From Russula earlei (taxonomy: Eukaryota; Basidiomycota; Agaricomycetes; Russulales; Russulaceae), in NCBI GenBank assembly GCA_025769875.1, contig JAGFNK010000001.1:124001-188000 (forward strand): a DNA stretch of 64,000 nt. Reading direction: 5' to 3'. The notes under the pieces are model-generated. The model was not told the origin of the DNA. It did not search any database and was given only the letters and a program-made list of their open reading frames with translations. Position numbers and translations under genes: made by a program. Each line of letters starts with the position of its first letter. Position 1 is the stretch's first letter. Shown here in pieces: positions 31,824 through 42,420 of this stretch.

Positions 31824-34800
31824 CACCCCCGCACGCGCGATACAGACCAAGAGTTTGGGTGTGGATCTTTACCTTCCATTTAGGTAAAGCTTTTGTTAAG
31901 ATGTCCGCGGGCATGTCCTCCGTTGGGCAGTACTTCAAGTCCACGGTTTTGGCAGCTACGACTTGATGAATAAAATGATATCGCAAATCGATATGTTTTG
32001 TGTGTGCGCGATAGTTATCGTCTTCAGCGAGTTTCAAAGCAGGTTGGTTGTCGCAATATAAAATGATAGAGCTGGATAGGGAGGGGAATAGTTCGTTGAT
32101 AAGTTTACGAAGCCAAATGGCTTCTTTTGCTGCGTGCGTAGCTGCTACGTATTCTGCTTCAGCCGTGGAGAGTGTTACAAGTTCCTGTTTCTTCGAAGCC
32201 CAAGATATTGTACCTCCATCAATAAGGAACGCGTATCCGGAGATAGTGTGTCGATGTTCTTGGGAGGCACCGTCGGCGTCCGTATATCCGATGAGATCAT
32301 GTCTTTCGTTGCCATAGGTTAATTTCATTTGTTTAGTGTCGATAAGATAGCAGAAAATCCGCTTTACTGCTTCCCAGTGTGTTATACCCGGATTGTCGAG
32401 AAATTGGGAAAGTGATGAAACAGCGAAAGCTATGTCCGGGCGTGTTGCAACGGCAAGATACATTAGGCTACCTATGGCTTCGCGATAAGGTGTTTTCTGC
32501 ATGTGGGCGATCTCGTCTGGCGATGAAGGTGCGTCCGTCTTCAAATATATTGCGCCGGGGACCATAGGAGTACCATATGGCTTTGCATCGGTGAATGCGA
32601 ATCGCGCCAAGATGGTGTCGATGTATAATAATTGGGAAAGAGATATAGTTCGTGCTGCGCAATCGCGAGTAACTTTGATGCCCAGTAGCCAATGGACTGG
32701 CCCTAGATCCGTCAGCGTGTAACAGGAATTGATCTTCTCTTTGTACTGCCTAATCAGTGTTTGTGAACTGCCCATTAGAATGCAGTCGTCAACGTGGACT
32801 GCAAGGATGAGCGTGTGTTCTCCTACACGCGCTATAAAGACTCCTGAATCGGCTTCGGTGATACTGAAGCCTGATGTTAACGAGGGCGCAGCATGAGCGT
32901 ATCATACCATTTACGCCCGGCTTGTTTTAAGCCGTAAAGAGATTTTTTTAATTGCTTCACGGTGTTTGAATTGTCATCATAACCCGGGGGAGATTGCATG
33001 TAGATTTCTTCATTAGCATCCAGTTCTCCATTTAGGTAGGCTCCGTTGAAATCGAAACTTTCGATATCCCAGTCGAGCCACGCGGCGATCGCCAATATGA
33101 TGCGAAAGCTTGTTAATTTAGCAACCGGAGAAAAGGTGATAAAATAGTCCACCCCATATATTTGCGTGAAGCTGCGGGCAACGAGCCTGTGCTTTGTATT
33201 TGAGTACGGTTCCAGTCTGCCTTTCTTTTAATGCGATAAACCCACTTTGAACTGATAATATTTTTGTCGCGTGGGCGTGGTACAACTTCCCAGGTGCCGG
33301 CCGCCTCGAGAGTTGACAGCTCCCGATCCATTGCCTCTTTCCATTGAGGCCAATCGGAGCAGGATCGCGCTTCCGCGTATGACTTTGGATCACTGTCGAT
33401 CTCGATCGGTGGAATTGAATTTGTGTCAGTAAACTCTGTGGCAACAAGGTAATGGGCATAATCGGTATTAGTGCCCTCTGCTGTACCCTCTCCTGCGGCT
33501 ATTTGCCGCATAATATATGATGGTTTTGGCACGCGTTCGGATTGACGCGTCGGTTGTATGAATTGTGTAAGTTTCTGTGCTCTCTTTTTCGGTACCGGTG
33601 TGGTTACAGGAGTGCGCACAGGCACAAGTTCCTGTTCGACTTCTTCTTCTTCATCGTCAGTTTGAGGTGCTAACATGACCGGTGTAAGAGGTGATGGTGG
33701 TAACGGAGTTGACGTCGGTGAAATGGGGAGAGGGGATGATAGTGCTGTAAATGTCGGTGAGTGTGGCCTAGGTGACGCCTTTATGACGTGCGATGTGTGT
33801 AATGGAGTAGTGAGTATTGGAATGGTAGGCCCCACTTCAATTGTGGGGAATCTCACGTCGCGCTCGACGGAGATCTTTTTTTGTGTTGGCCAATATATGC
33901 GATGGGCATGGGTACTGTCGGTATCGTAACCAACCCATCGCGCTTGTATAGCGCGTGCGTCCAATTTGGGTTGTTTCTTGAGGTGAACCCAAATAATTTG
34001 TCCCCACTCCGGAACGTCTTTCAAGTTAGGTTTCTCATTGTATAGCCTCTCATATGGGGTTACGTTGCCAATGGCGCATGTGGACGTGCGATTCTTCAGC
34101 CAAACAGCATGTCTGATAGCTTCGCCCCACATATTCTTGGGCAACTGGGCTTGGTGCAGCATGGCGCGTATGCGTTCGACTAGGCGGCGGTTGAGCAACT
34201 CCGCTACGCCATTGTGTTGGGGCGTGTCAGCGGTTGTGAGGCGTCGCTCAGTACCTTGGTTTCTCAAGAAGTCAGTGAATTCATTACTGAGGAACTCACC
34301 GCCGCGGTCAGATCTAAGGCGTTTGATACGAACGCCTCGTTGCGTTTGCGCCCATGCTGCAAACGCCTTGTATGCCTCGAATGTTGCGCTTTTGGTACGT
34401 AGGGCTTCTATGTTAGTCCACCGAGTATGGTCGTCAGTGAAGGTCACATAATATTTTTCGGCCACCAAGGCTCTGGACAGGTGAAGCTCCCCATAGGTCT
34501 GTATGCACCTCATCTCCGAATGCCTGGGCCAGAGGCGCTTGCCGCTCCTTGTGGATAACCTTGCGCGTGGATTTTGCATGCTCACAAGAGTCGCAAATAA
34601 ATGGAATAGTTGGGTCGTCCACCAAGTGAACGCCCGTAATAGCATTGGCGCGAATGAGGGTGCGGATGGTAGTCGGGGAGATGTGACCAAGTCTCCTGTG
34701 GAGCGTGAGAAGGTTTTCGGAAATTTCCGATGTGGTCGCAGCCATACTGTGTTCGACTTTGAATAGGCCATTCGCTCCTGATGGTATCTTCCCCACAATA

Positions 34801-35270
34801 TACCCGTCGCTCCCTCGTTTGATATCGCAGAAGTCGCCCGAAAATTTGACTGAGTAGCCAGCTTTCAAAATTTGACTGATGGATACAACTGTCACTCCGA
34901 TATCTGGCGTGTGAAGAGTATCGCGCAATAGCACTTTTGTCGACTTTGTGCCGTTCGGGACATCGATCTGAAGATCTCCTTTGCCAATGGCATAGAAGGT
35001 TCGCTTATCAGCAGCGATAATAGGATGAGGGGCGATTTTCTGGTAAGTGATAAATTTGTCTCGAAAAGGCGACATATGGCGCGTAGCTCCTGAGTCATAG
35101 AGCTCGGTTGTCTGGCCATTCAGTTTGGCTCTGGGGACCACTTCTGCAATATCAGTTTCGTCTGCCAGTTCTATAGCAGCCCACACTTTGGTCTCCACTG
35201 GCTCAGCTGAAACGGCAGTGTCGTTTGGCCCGGCGTCGGATTTCTTCCTGCCCACCGTCCTTCCCTGCAC
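31816..35270 (-). CDS. Copia-1 Pol polyprotein, with frame breaks
   Basis: Protease with LYDSGATRHMSPF (Asp-Ser-Gly). Integrase zinc finger HRRLGH...CDSCEHAK, then the DDE core (FTDDHTRW, SDRGGEFLSNEF, TADTPQHNGVAE). Reverse transcriptase from KWVYRIKRKAD through DFNGAYLNGELDANEEIYMQSPPGY, KKSLYGLKQAGRKWYDTL and LAVHVDDC. RNase H has GYTDADGA, ISWASKKQELVTLSTAEAEYVA and KHIDLRYHFI. The last codons run into the 3' LTR start. Breaks: an extra A in an A-run near 34,460 (before KYYVTFTDD), a missing base near 32,880 (after KWYDTLM), a frame change near 33,200, and a change between Gag and Pol near 35,260. At the first two of these Copia-2 keeps the frame, so they are mutations or homopolymer sequencing errors. 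Confidence 0.85.
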
Positions 35271-36040
35271 TGCTGTCTCGGTCCTTGCCCCTCCTTACCG
35301 CCTCCTTTTGCCCAACAATCGGACTTCATATGCCCTTTTTTATGGCAATTGAAACACTCAATATCGCGTTTCTTCCCCTTTTTCTTTTGGGCATCGGCAG
35401 TAAAGGCCTCTTCTTGGGCCTTGGAATTGGCGTCTAGGGTACGTTGATCAAACTCGTCAGTAATCAGTTTGATGATTGTGTCAGCAGTAATTGTATGTCC
35501 ACCAATATAGGCAGAGGTGGTGATAGCGTTGCGTGAAGACCGATAAGAAGAGGGCAGTGATCCCATCAAAATCGCTGCATATTCATCATCAGGTATGGTT
35601 TTTCCCATAGATCTGAGTTGCTCTCGGAGGTCGGCCACCTTCTCTAGGTGCGTCCGAACGTTGTCTTCTTCTCCGCAACGCATTGATTGTAGTCGCTGCT
35701 TCAGGTCGACTATTATTGTTTGGGTGCGTGTCTCAAATAACGCTTTGAGTGCGTCCGACACTTCTTTAGCGTTTATTTTGTTTCTGATTTGCGTGAAGAC
35801 GCTGTTGAGGATTGATGCCCCTATTAATTGTTTTACTGTGGCATTGTCCATATCCCATCGGGCTTGCGGCGTCAAGTGGCCCACGTTGCCGATAGCAATG
35901 TATGCAGCCGAGACGCTGACTTCGGTAAGGTGTTCTGTCAGCCCTCGAGATTGGAAAGTCCACATCATGTGGTAGCGGTAAGTGACCCAATTACTGCCAT
36001 CGCTGGCTAACTTTTCAATAGGGACTTTGAGGTCGTCCAT
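35171..36040 (-). CDS. Copia-1 Gag
   Basis: 289-residue frame starting MDDLKVPIEKLASDGSNW about 70 bp after the 5' LTR. It contains the Copia-type gag polyprotein domain (HLTPQARWDMDNATVKQLIGA, LKQRLQSMRCGEEDNV, LREQLRSMGKTIPDDEYAAILMGSLP) and one CCHC zinc knuckle, CFNCHKKGHMKSDC. Its product forms virus-like particles and binds element RNA. The frame departs from that of Pol after about residue 255 (GQGPRQQ), whereas in Copia-2 the same stretch is continuous into Pol. Confidence 0.88.
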   Translation of the reverse strand: MDDLKVPIEKLASDGSNWVTYRYHMMWTFQSRGLTEHLTEVSVSAAYIAIGNVGHLTPQARWDMDNATVKQLIGASILNSVFTQIRNKINAKEVSDALKALFETRTQTIIVDLKQRLQSMRCGEEDNVRTHLEKVADLREQLRSMGKTIPDDEYAAILMGSLPSSYRSSRNAITTSAYIGGHTITADTIIKLITDEFDQRTLDANSKAQEEAFTADAQKKKGKKRDIECFNCHKKGHMKSDCWAKGGGKEGQGPRQQCREGRWAGRNPTPGQTTLPFQLSQWRPKCGLL

Positions 36041-36110
36041 TGTGGTTGTTACAAGTGAATGAATGTAGTCTTTTTGGTTTGGTCAATGGCAACAGTCAGG
36101 GCCCATAACC

Positions 36111-36370
36111 TGGTGAGAAAAGGGCCAGGGACGGGAATGGAATGGTAGAAAATGCTTCAATTGTGTGGGCCCACGCGAGGGCCGTAGTTAAATCACAAGT
36201 ACGCTACGGGCTTGGTAATCGTACACGGAAGTATATACTATAAGTAGTTTTTTATGATTTTATGTATGACGTCGTATGAGATCATAACAAAACGGAACGT
36301 ACATATTCATCACGGATACAATATATACATGAGCGCATGAAACATATAACGAAAACATACATTTACATCA
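36111..36370 (-). repeat. 5' LTR of Copia-1
   Basis: 260 bp, TG...CA termini on the minus strand; includes the 14 bp missing from the partner LTR. Confidence 0.9.
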
Positions 36371-36375
36371 CTTGA

Positions 36376-38907
36376 AGGCTGGCTATTCAGTGAAATTTTC
36401 AAATGGCTTTTGTGACATCAAACAGGGGAGCGATGGATATATTGTGGGGAGGATACCATCAGGTGCAAATGGCCTATTCAAAGTTGAGCACAGTATGGCT
36501 GCAACCACATCAGAAATTTCCAAAAGCCTTCTCATGCTCCACAGGAGACTTGGTCACATTTCCCCAACCACCATCCACACTCTCATCCACATCAATGCCA
36601 TTATGGGTGTTCACTTGGTGGATGATTCAACCATCCCATTTGTTTGTGACTCATGTGAGCATGCAAAATCCATGTGCAAGGTTATCCACAAGGAGCAGCA
36701 AGCACCTCTGGCCCAGGCATTCAGAGACAAGGTGCACACTGATCTGTGGGGAGCTTCGCCCATCCAAAGTCTTGGTGGCTGAAAATATTATGTGACTTTC
36801 ACTGACAACCATACTTGGTGGACCAACATAGAGGCACTGCATGCCAAGAGCACAATGTTCAAGGTGTATAAGGTGTTTGCAGCATGGGCACAAATGCAAT
36901 GAGGTGTCCACCTTAAATGCCTCAGATCTGACTGCAGTGGTGAGTTTCTCAGCAATGAATTCACTGACTTCTTGAGAAGCCAGGGTACAGAGTGGTGCCT
37001 CACAACTGCTGACACACCTCAACATAATGGTGTAGTGGAGTTGCTCAACTGCCACCTAGTTGAGCATGTACGTGCCATGCTGCATCAAGCCCAGTTGCCC
37101 AAGAACATGTGGGGCAAAGCAATCAGGCATGCTGTTTGGCTGAAGAATTGCACCTCCACACATGCCATTGGCAACATAACCCCATTTGAGAGGCTATATG
37201 GTGAGAAACCCGATCTGAAAGATGTCCCAGAGTGGGGACAGGTCATCTGGGTACATCTTAAGAAACAGCCCAAACTGGATGCATGCACTGTACAAGCACA
37301 ATGGGTCAGCTACAATACTGATAGTAAGCATGCCCATCACATATATTAGCTGACACAAAAGAAGATCTCAGTTGAGCGCAACATGAGATTTCCTACAGTC
37401 AAAATAGGGCCTACAATTCCGACATTCACAACTACACTGGGCATATCACACATCATGCAGACACCATCCAGACCACACACAGACTGAGATCAATAATGAT
37501 CCAAATTCATACACTGAAGCACGATCTCACCCCAATTGGCCTCAATGGAAAGAAGCGATGGACTGTGAGCTACTAACACTTGAAACTGCTGGTACATGGA
37601 ATACAGTATTGTGTCTGGCTAACAAAAATATAGTAGATTCAAAATGGGTATACCACATCAAACGCAAAGCAGACGGAAGTGTGGACAAGTATAAGGCCTG
37701 ACTTGTTGCTCACAGTTTTACACAAAAATATGGGGTGGATTATTTCCTAACCTTTTCCCCAGTTGCTAAGCTCACCAGTTTTCGAGCTATACTTGTGATT
37801 GCTATGTGTCTCAATTGGGAGATTATGAGTTTTGATTTTAATGGCATGTATCTCAATGCAGAATTGGATGAAAATGAAGAAATCTATATGTATAGTCCCC
37901 CTGGTTATGATACTGATACTAACACTGTGAAATGGCTTCATAAATCCCTCTACAGTCTAAATCAGGCCAGGAGAAAATGGTACAATACATTGGTGTGCAT
38001 GTTAACTAACCTTGGGTTTTGTGTTAGTGAGGCAGACCCAGGTGTATTCACAGCATGCATAGGAGAGGAGATGCTCATCCTAGCAGTCCATGTCAACAAC
38101 TGTATCTTCACAGGCAGTACACACAAACTTATCACAGAATATAAGGACAAGATCAATTCTTGCTATGCACTCACAGATCTAGGTCCTATATATCAATAAT
38201 ATTCTAGCTCAATTTGCATTAACCAACACCAAACCATATGGCACTCCAATGATTCCTAACGTGTCATATTCAAAATGCAATGCACCATCAACACCTGACA
38301 AAATAATGTGTATGGAGAAGACCCCCTATCACGAGGCTATAGGTAGCCTCATGTACCTCACTGTGGCCACCCACCCAGATATCGCTTTCACTGTATCAAC
38401 CCTTTCATAATTTCTCAATAATCCAGGTGATATTCATTGGGAAGCTGTAAAGTGAATTTTTCATTATTTAACCAACACCAAAACATATGAATTGACATAT
38501 GGAGTTGAACATCACAATCTCGTAGGCTACTCAGACGCAGACAGCGCAACTCAGGAACATTGTCATGCCATTTCTGGTTACATTTTCCTAATCAATGGAG
38601 GTGCAATATCTTGGGCATCCAAGAAACAAGAACTAGTTATGTTATCAACCACAGAGGCGGAATATCACACTCTATTGTGACAACCAACCTGCTATAAAAC
38701 TAGCCAAAGACAATAAGTACTGCCTGCATACTAAACATATTGATCTTTGATATCATTTTATCTGACAGGTAGTAGCTGCAAAAACTGTGAACCTCAAGTA
38801 CTGCCCATCTGAAGATATGTGCACTGACATCCTCACAAAAGCCTTACCAAAATGGAAGGCAAAGACACACATACAAATCCTTGGTCTATGTCATGTGTGT
38901 GGGGGTG
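36376..38907 (+). pseudogene. Copia-2 Pol, 3' part, degraded
   Basis: Resumes exactly where Copia-1 interrupted it (KAGYSVKFSNGFCDIKQGSDG). It continues through integrase (HRRLGHISPTTI, CDSCEHAK, TADTPQHNGVVELLN), reverse transcriptase (KLTSFRAILVIAMCLNWEI, EIYMYSPPGYD) and RNase H (GYSDADSATQEHCHAISGY, ISWASKKQELVMLSTTEAEY). Stops interrupt it at 36781 (TGA), 36901 (TGA), near 37,347 and elsewhere. Between ALTDLGPIY and the next recognisable segment part of the reverse transcriptase is deleted (about 38,195). Typical changes from Copia-1 are Arg to Cys, His, Trp or stop. Confidence 0.88.
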
Positions 38908-39165
38908 TGATGTAAAGTATGTTTTAGTTGTATGTTTCACACACTCATGTATGTTTTGTATCCGCGATAAATATGTACATTCCATTTTATTATGATCTCA
39001 TATGGTGTCATACATGAAATCATAAAAATTACTTACAGTATGTACTTCAGTGTACAATTACCAAGCCCGTAGCGTACTTGTGATTTTGACTACGGCCCTC
39101 GCGTGGGCCCGCAAATTGAAGTGATTTCTACCATTCCATCACCCATGCCTGGACTTCTCTCACCA
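38908..39165 (+). repeat. 3' LTR of Copia-2
   Basis: 258 bp, TGATGTAAAG to CTCTCACCA, followed by the TAATA duplication. Confidence 0.9.
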
Positions 39166-39170
39166 TAATA

Positions 39171-39405
39171 TCCATGCCTCTAGTCAGAGGTAGGTAAAGT
39201 TCGAAGCTCTATGTGCTCAAAGCGTGCAATCTGAACATGATTTCGTCGTTGACGTCGATATTGTTCCCGGACAGTGACCTCGAGATACACCTGCATAGAC
39301 AATAACAAGTGTTTCACCCTGCATTAAAACAACTGCTAGTGGCACATCTGCATCCCTTTAATTGTAGCATATCAGCAACTGTCTCGTGCTCTTGAAAGCA
39401 CAAGA
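39171..39405. repeat. Duplicated downstream region of the membrane-protein gene, gene body missing
   Basis: Nearly identical to 44,188-44,410 (ATGCCTCTAGTCAGAGG to CAGCAACTGTCTCGTGC) and more distantly similar to 16,655-16,860. At about 39,405 the homology stops abruptly, so the membrane-protein coding part is absent here. The next 260 bp hold no gene. Confidence 0.85.
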
Positions 39406-39669
39406 GCGGAGCTGAGTCAGCTTATTTATATTCTGTTCTGCAGTGGGCAACTGGGTAATCCAAACCTGTCCAATTTTTCCAATCTGGGGTTATCTAAGGG
39501 GGTTGAGATGTGCCGATAACTGCACACAAAGATGGTAGACTCTTGGAAGAAGTGAGGTGGGCATAGATACAAGGGCAATTGACTAATTCAAGTCCATACG
39601 TGTACCGGGCCGTCCTGCACACACAACCGTCATATCGCAGGGGTCCACTATCGCAAGTCCACCTTTCGA

Positions 39670-40348
39670 ATGTCCTTCCCGAACGTCTATCACCACATCG
39701 ATCAGAAGAAAAAAAAAAAAGAGAGAGATTGTTCACGCGCGCACACTCACTCACACACACAGACCACCGCGACGGCCCGCGCATGCTCTGTCTGCTCCAA
39801 GCCCACGACGATCTGCCTCGCGACGGCGAACGCGGTCGAATTCATCTACACGTGCGAGACGCACCTCTCCGACCCGGGATTCGCCACCGAGCTCCTCGAC
39901 CCCGACCCCGACCCCGATCCCGATCCCGCCGCCGCCGCCGGTGGTAGCAAGGACCCGCCGGTGAGCAAGGGGGAGATTGCGCGCGTCCAGGCCGAGTGGG
40001 AGGCCCAAGGAGGCACGCAAGAAGGGCAGAGCTGCGGCCAAGGACAAGGCCAAGGAAACCGGCCACGGCGGCGACGGTGGGAACGACGCGGGAGGGCACG
40101 GCGAAGGGGCCAAGACGGAGGACGGGAAGAAGAATGGCTCTGGTTCTGGTTCGCCATCCTCTTCTGCTTCCTCCCCGTCTGTCGCCGGCGCAGGGGCCGC
40201 CGCTGCGCCTACACATAAGCGGTATAGGCCTCACCGCTACGTCTATTCCATGCGCCAAGATGAGCACAGGCGCAGGAGACAGACGAAGCAAATGCAGGGG
40301 CTAGCGCCTAGATTACCTAGCGCTCCTCTTGGCCCGCCTCTAGGTTAA
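39670..40348 (+). CDS. VFA1: Vps4-associated protein Vfa1, with an apparent frameshift
   Basis: Starts MSFPNVYHH, the usual Vfa1 N-terminus. A Lys/His/Thr simple-sequence insert follows, then the cysteine-rich domain ATARACSVCSKPTTICLATANAVEFIYTCETHLSDPGFATE. A linker of Asp-Pro repeats precedes KGEIARVQAEWE, where the frame changes. The typical basic coiled region KEARKKGRAAAKDKAKET and the C-terminal tail through YRPHRYVYSMRQDE continue in the +1 frame to the TAA at 40346-40348. Yeast Vfa1 binds the AAA ATPase Vps4 and modulates ESCRT-III disassembly at endosomes. The shift lies near 40,006. A 49-nt intron (39961-40009) would bridge it only by removing conserved residues, so I favour an indel or sequencing error. 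Confidence 0.72.
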
Positions 40349-40524
40349 GCGTGCAACGGTTTTCGTGCGAGCAGGAAGTATATGTCTCACACGGTTGTCG
40401 CACATTGTGTCTGAAATGGTGGTGGCTGCTGGTTTATGATAAATGGAAACGTAATTAAGGATCTACAACAAACTCATGGGTACGGTGCGGATAAATTAAT
40501 TGATAGGTCAACAGAAGGGTTCCA

Positions 40525-42321
40525 CTATTCTGATAAGAACGGATTGCACGAGCACACAATCGCACGCACGGTGAAGCTCAGGATACTCCCGATTACGAGT
40601 CCACCGACGACGCAGAAACCCATGATCGGTGCTGCAAGGTCGATGTCTTCTTTACGACCCTTCAGCCGGGGGATTATGTTCAAGCGACGGCGCGGCCATC
40701 TGGCGCAAGCTGGCAACATAGCCGTTGGTCGTCCCCAAAGGCAAACAATAACAACATGTATAACATATCTGAATTGATCAGCGGTGGCGTTGATGGCGAC
40801 GACACGTCGCGATGAAGGTGCATGCCACGAACAGCGGAATAAAGAGTGTCCGCGCGAGCGAGAGCATCAAGAAGGGCCTCGCCCACCATATAAGGAACCG
40901 TGGGATGCTGCAAAGGTATCGACCGAACCAGTCGCCAAAATTGAAGACGAGAAAATGGAGCGAGCTGAAAAGGAGCGGGTGTATCCCAGGATTGGTGGGG
41001 ACGATCGATATCGTGATGGTCGGAAAGATGGACTGTATCGCAGTCGTCAACGTGTGGATCGATTATCAGGGGACACGATGCACTCACGAGAGTGACCACG
41101 AAAACGTAGGCAACCGCGATCTCGTACAAGACGCGATCTCGTACAAGACGTTCCTGCGCGCGACGCTATAGATCCTGTCCCACATTATCTCCGGAGCCGG
41201 CACGCCGGCAGGAGGGCCGCTGAGAATAGGGGAGCGGATGTCTGCCGAGAGCGACAGGCGGCGTCGCATCCAAGGCTCGTCGTTGGGTACGACGGCCTGA
41301 AACGAGGGCAGCCGCGTCATCCAGGCATTCGCCATTCCACACGCGAACAAAAACGACGCAGAAATTCCGAAAAACAGCCTCGAGGATTTTGTCTCCGCGG
41401 CCCCGTCCGCGGGGGAACCCACTTCGGATGCGTGCAACGAGCCGGTCGCGCTGATGAGTTGAACCGCGGAGAGGATGACTGCCACTATCGCCTGGCCGGA
41501 GAGCAAAGACTGGATGACCGTGGGGCCAAAGAGTGAGGCCACGGCGACCACGGACGTCTGGAGATAGGATCCGCATGCGGCCAGCGCGATCCCTATCGTG
41601 ATGATGAATGTAACGAAGGCACCCTCTGGAAGGTCGATGAAGGTGCTCAAAGTGAGGATACATGTGAGTGAAGCAAGACAGAGCATCGACCATCGTGTCC
41701 GTTGAGCCGCGGGACCTACGACATCCATTCAGTCCGAGAGCGAGAGGGAGGAGAGAGAGAAGAGTCGGGCGGGGGATGGGAGACGCACCTTCTTTGACGT
41801 TACTGTGGCGTGCGCTAGGAAAGCAAAGTTGGAGAGCGTGAAGGTAGTTACGAGGTATGAGGAAAAGGAACTTCTAATGGAAGAATACTGCAATTTCGAT
41901 ATGAAATAAGGTTCGGCGGTGATCATGACTGTGTGCACTTTGCTGAGCGAACGCGATGGGGCACGAGACACGACGGTGACGCACCATTCCAAGGCAGAAG
42001 GACCGCTGACCCGAGCATGAAATGGATCCACTGTATACGATTGTCCACCGGCGCGTCAGAAGGAGCGACATCGTCGGGTATGCTGGCGTCGTCGATCTCC
42101 GCCATCTGTTGTTCCCCTTCTTCAATGGCAGATGGGACATCGATGTCCTGACTGAGGTCGGGGGATTGGGGGAGGGCACGATATTGGGTGTTCATGGAGG
42201 AAAAGGAGGAGGACTTTGGTCGCCCTAGTGAGCCTGGTTTGGTGAGGGGGATGGTGGTCGTTGGCTCTGAGTCAGAGGGGCGGAGGGAGTGTGGAGGGAC
42301 GCTAGATAAGGGATCGTACAT
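40525..42321 (-). pseudogene. Equilibrative nucleoside transporter (ENT/SLC29 type) with three frame disruptions
   Basis: Exon 1 (from 42321, MYDPLSSVPPHSL) has a cytosolic Ser/Asp-rich tail and the first helix HFMLGSAVLLPWN. Exon 2 has ITAEPYFISKL and VTTFTLSNFAFLAHATVTSK. Exon 3 has QRTRWSML and several helices (GIALAACGSYLQTSVVAVASLFGPTVIQ, SRLFFGISASFLFACGMA). Exon 4 has SIFPTITISI, HFLVFNFGDWFGRYLC and INSDMLYMLLLFAFG, and the last block is TTNGYVASLRQMAAP, PRLKGRKEDIDLAAPIMGF. The family imports nucleosides by facilitated diffusion (yeast Fun26 is vacuolar). The frame is broken by a 17-bp tandem duplication (41116-41132/41133-41149), an extra G after AFG, and an extra C before PRLKG. 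It is called a pseudogene provisionally, because two of the three are homopolymer indels. Confidence 0.75.
41116..41149. repeat. 17-bp tandem duplication breaking the transporter frame
   Basis: GCGATCTCGTACAAGAC occurs twice without spacer. With only one copy the frame runs from RRNVLYEIA into VAYVFVVTL. Confidence 0.9.
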
Positions 42322-42420
42322 TATAATACTGGTCTGCGATACGAGATACCGTAAACGGTGGTCTCTACAGGGAAGAGCGAGTGGCGTGGACTTAATGCGA
42401 GCGCTCTAAATCTAAATTAA

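Larger units (their letters stand above)
31578..36370 (-). mobile_element. Ty1/Copia retrotransposon Copia-1, younger, inserted in Copia-2
   Basis: 4,793 bp, minus strand, flanked by the 5-bp duplication CTTGA (31573-31577 and 36371-36375), which lies inside the pol frame of Copia-2. The LTRs are 36111-36370 (5') and 31578-31823 (3'). They differ by a 14-bp deletion in the 3' LTR and about six transitions, all at CpG. The primer-binding motif GGTTATGGGCCC follows the 5' LTR. Gag, protease, integrase, reverse transcriptase and RNase H are all present and CpG-rich, with only single-base frame breaks. It is recent but probably not autonomous in this assembly. Confidence 0.93.
24539..39165 (+). 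mobile_element. Ty1/Copia retrotransposon Copia-2, old, interrupted by two later insertions
   Basis: Bounded by two LTRs that begin TGATGTAAAG and end CTCTCACCA, with a 5-bp target duplication TAATA at 24534-24538 and 39166-39170. In order: 5' LTR, primer-binding site, [DNA transposon 24822-30566], gag, start of pol, [Copia-1 31578-36370], rest of pol (integrase, reverse transcriptase, RNase H), polypurine-like GTGTGGGGGTG, 3' LTR. Without the two insertions it would be about 4.1 kb, a usual Copia length. The internal coding sequence has many stops. Compared with Copia-1 it has lost most CpG (Arg codons turned into stop, Cys, His or Gln codons), so it is inactive. Confidence 0.92.

Noticed and set aside
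31578..36370. Possibility that the Copia elements are integrated viruses
   Set aside because: There is no envelope-like frame. Domain order protease-integrase-RT-RNase H, 5-bp TSDs and the primer site mark ordinary Ty1/Copia retrotransposons.
39751..40291. Long minus-strand frames opposite VFA1
   Set aside because: They are antisense shadows of GC-rich Asp-Pro and Lys/Gly repeat coding sequence.
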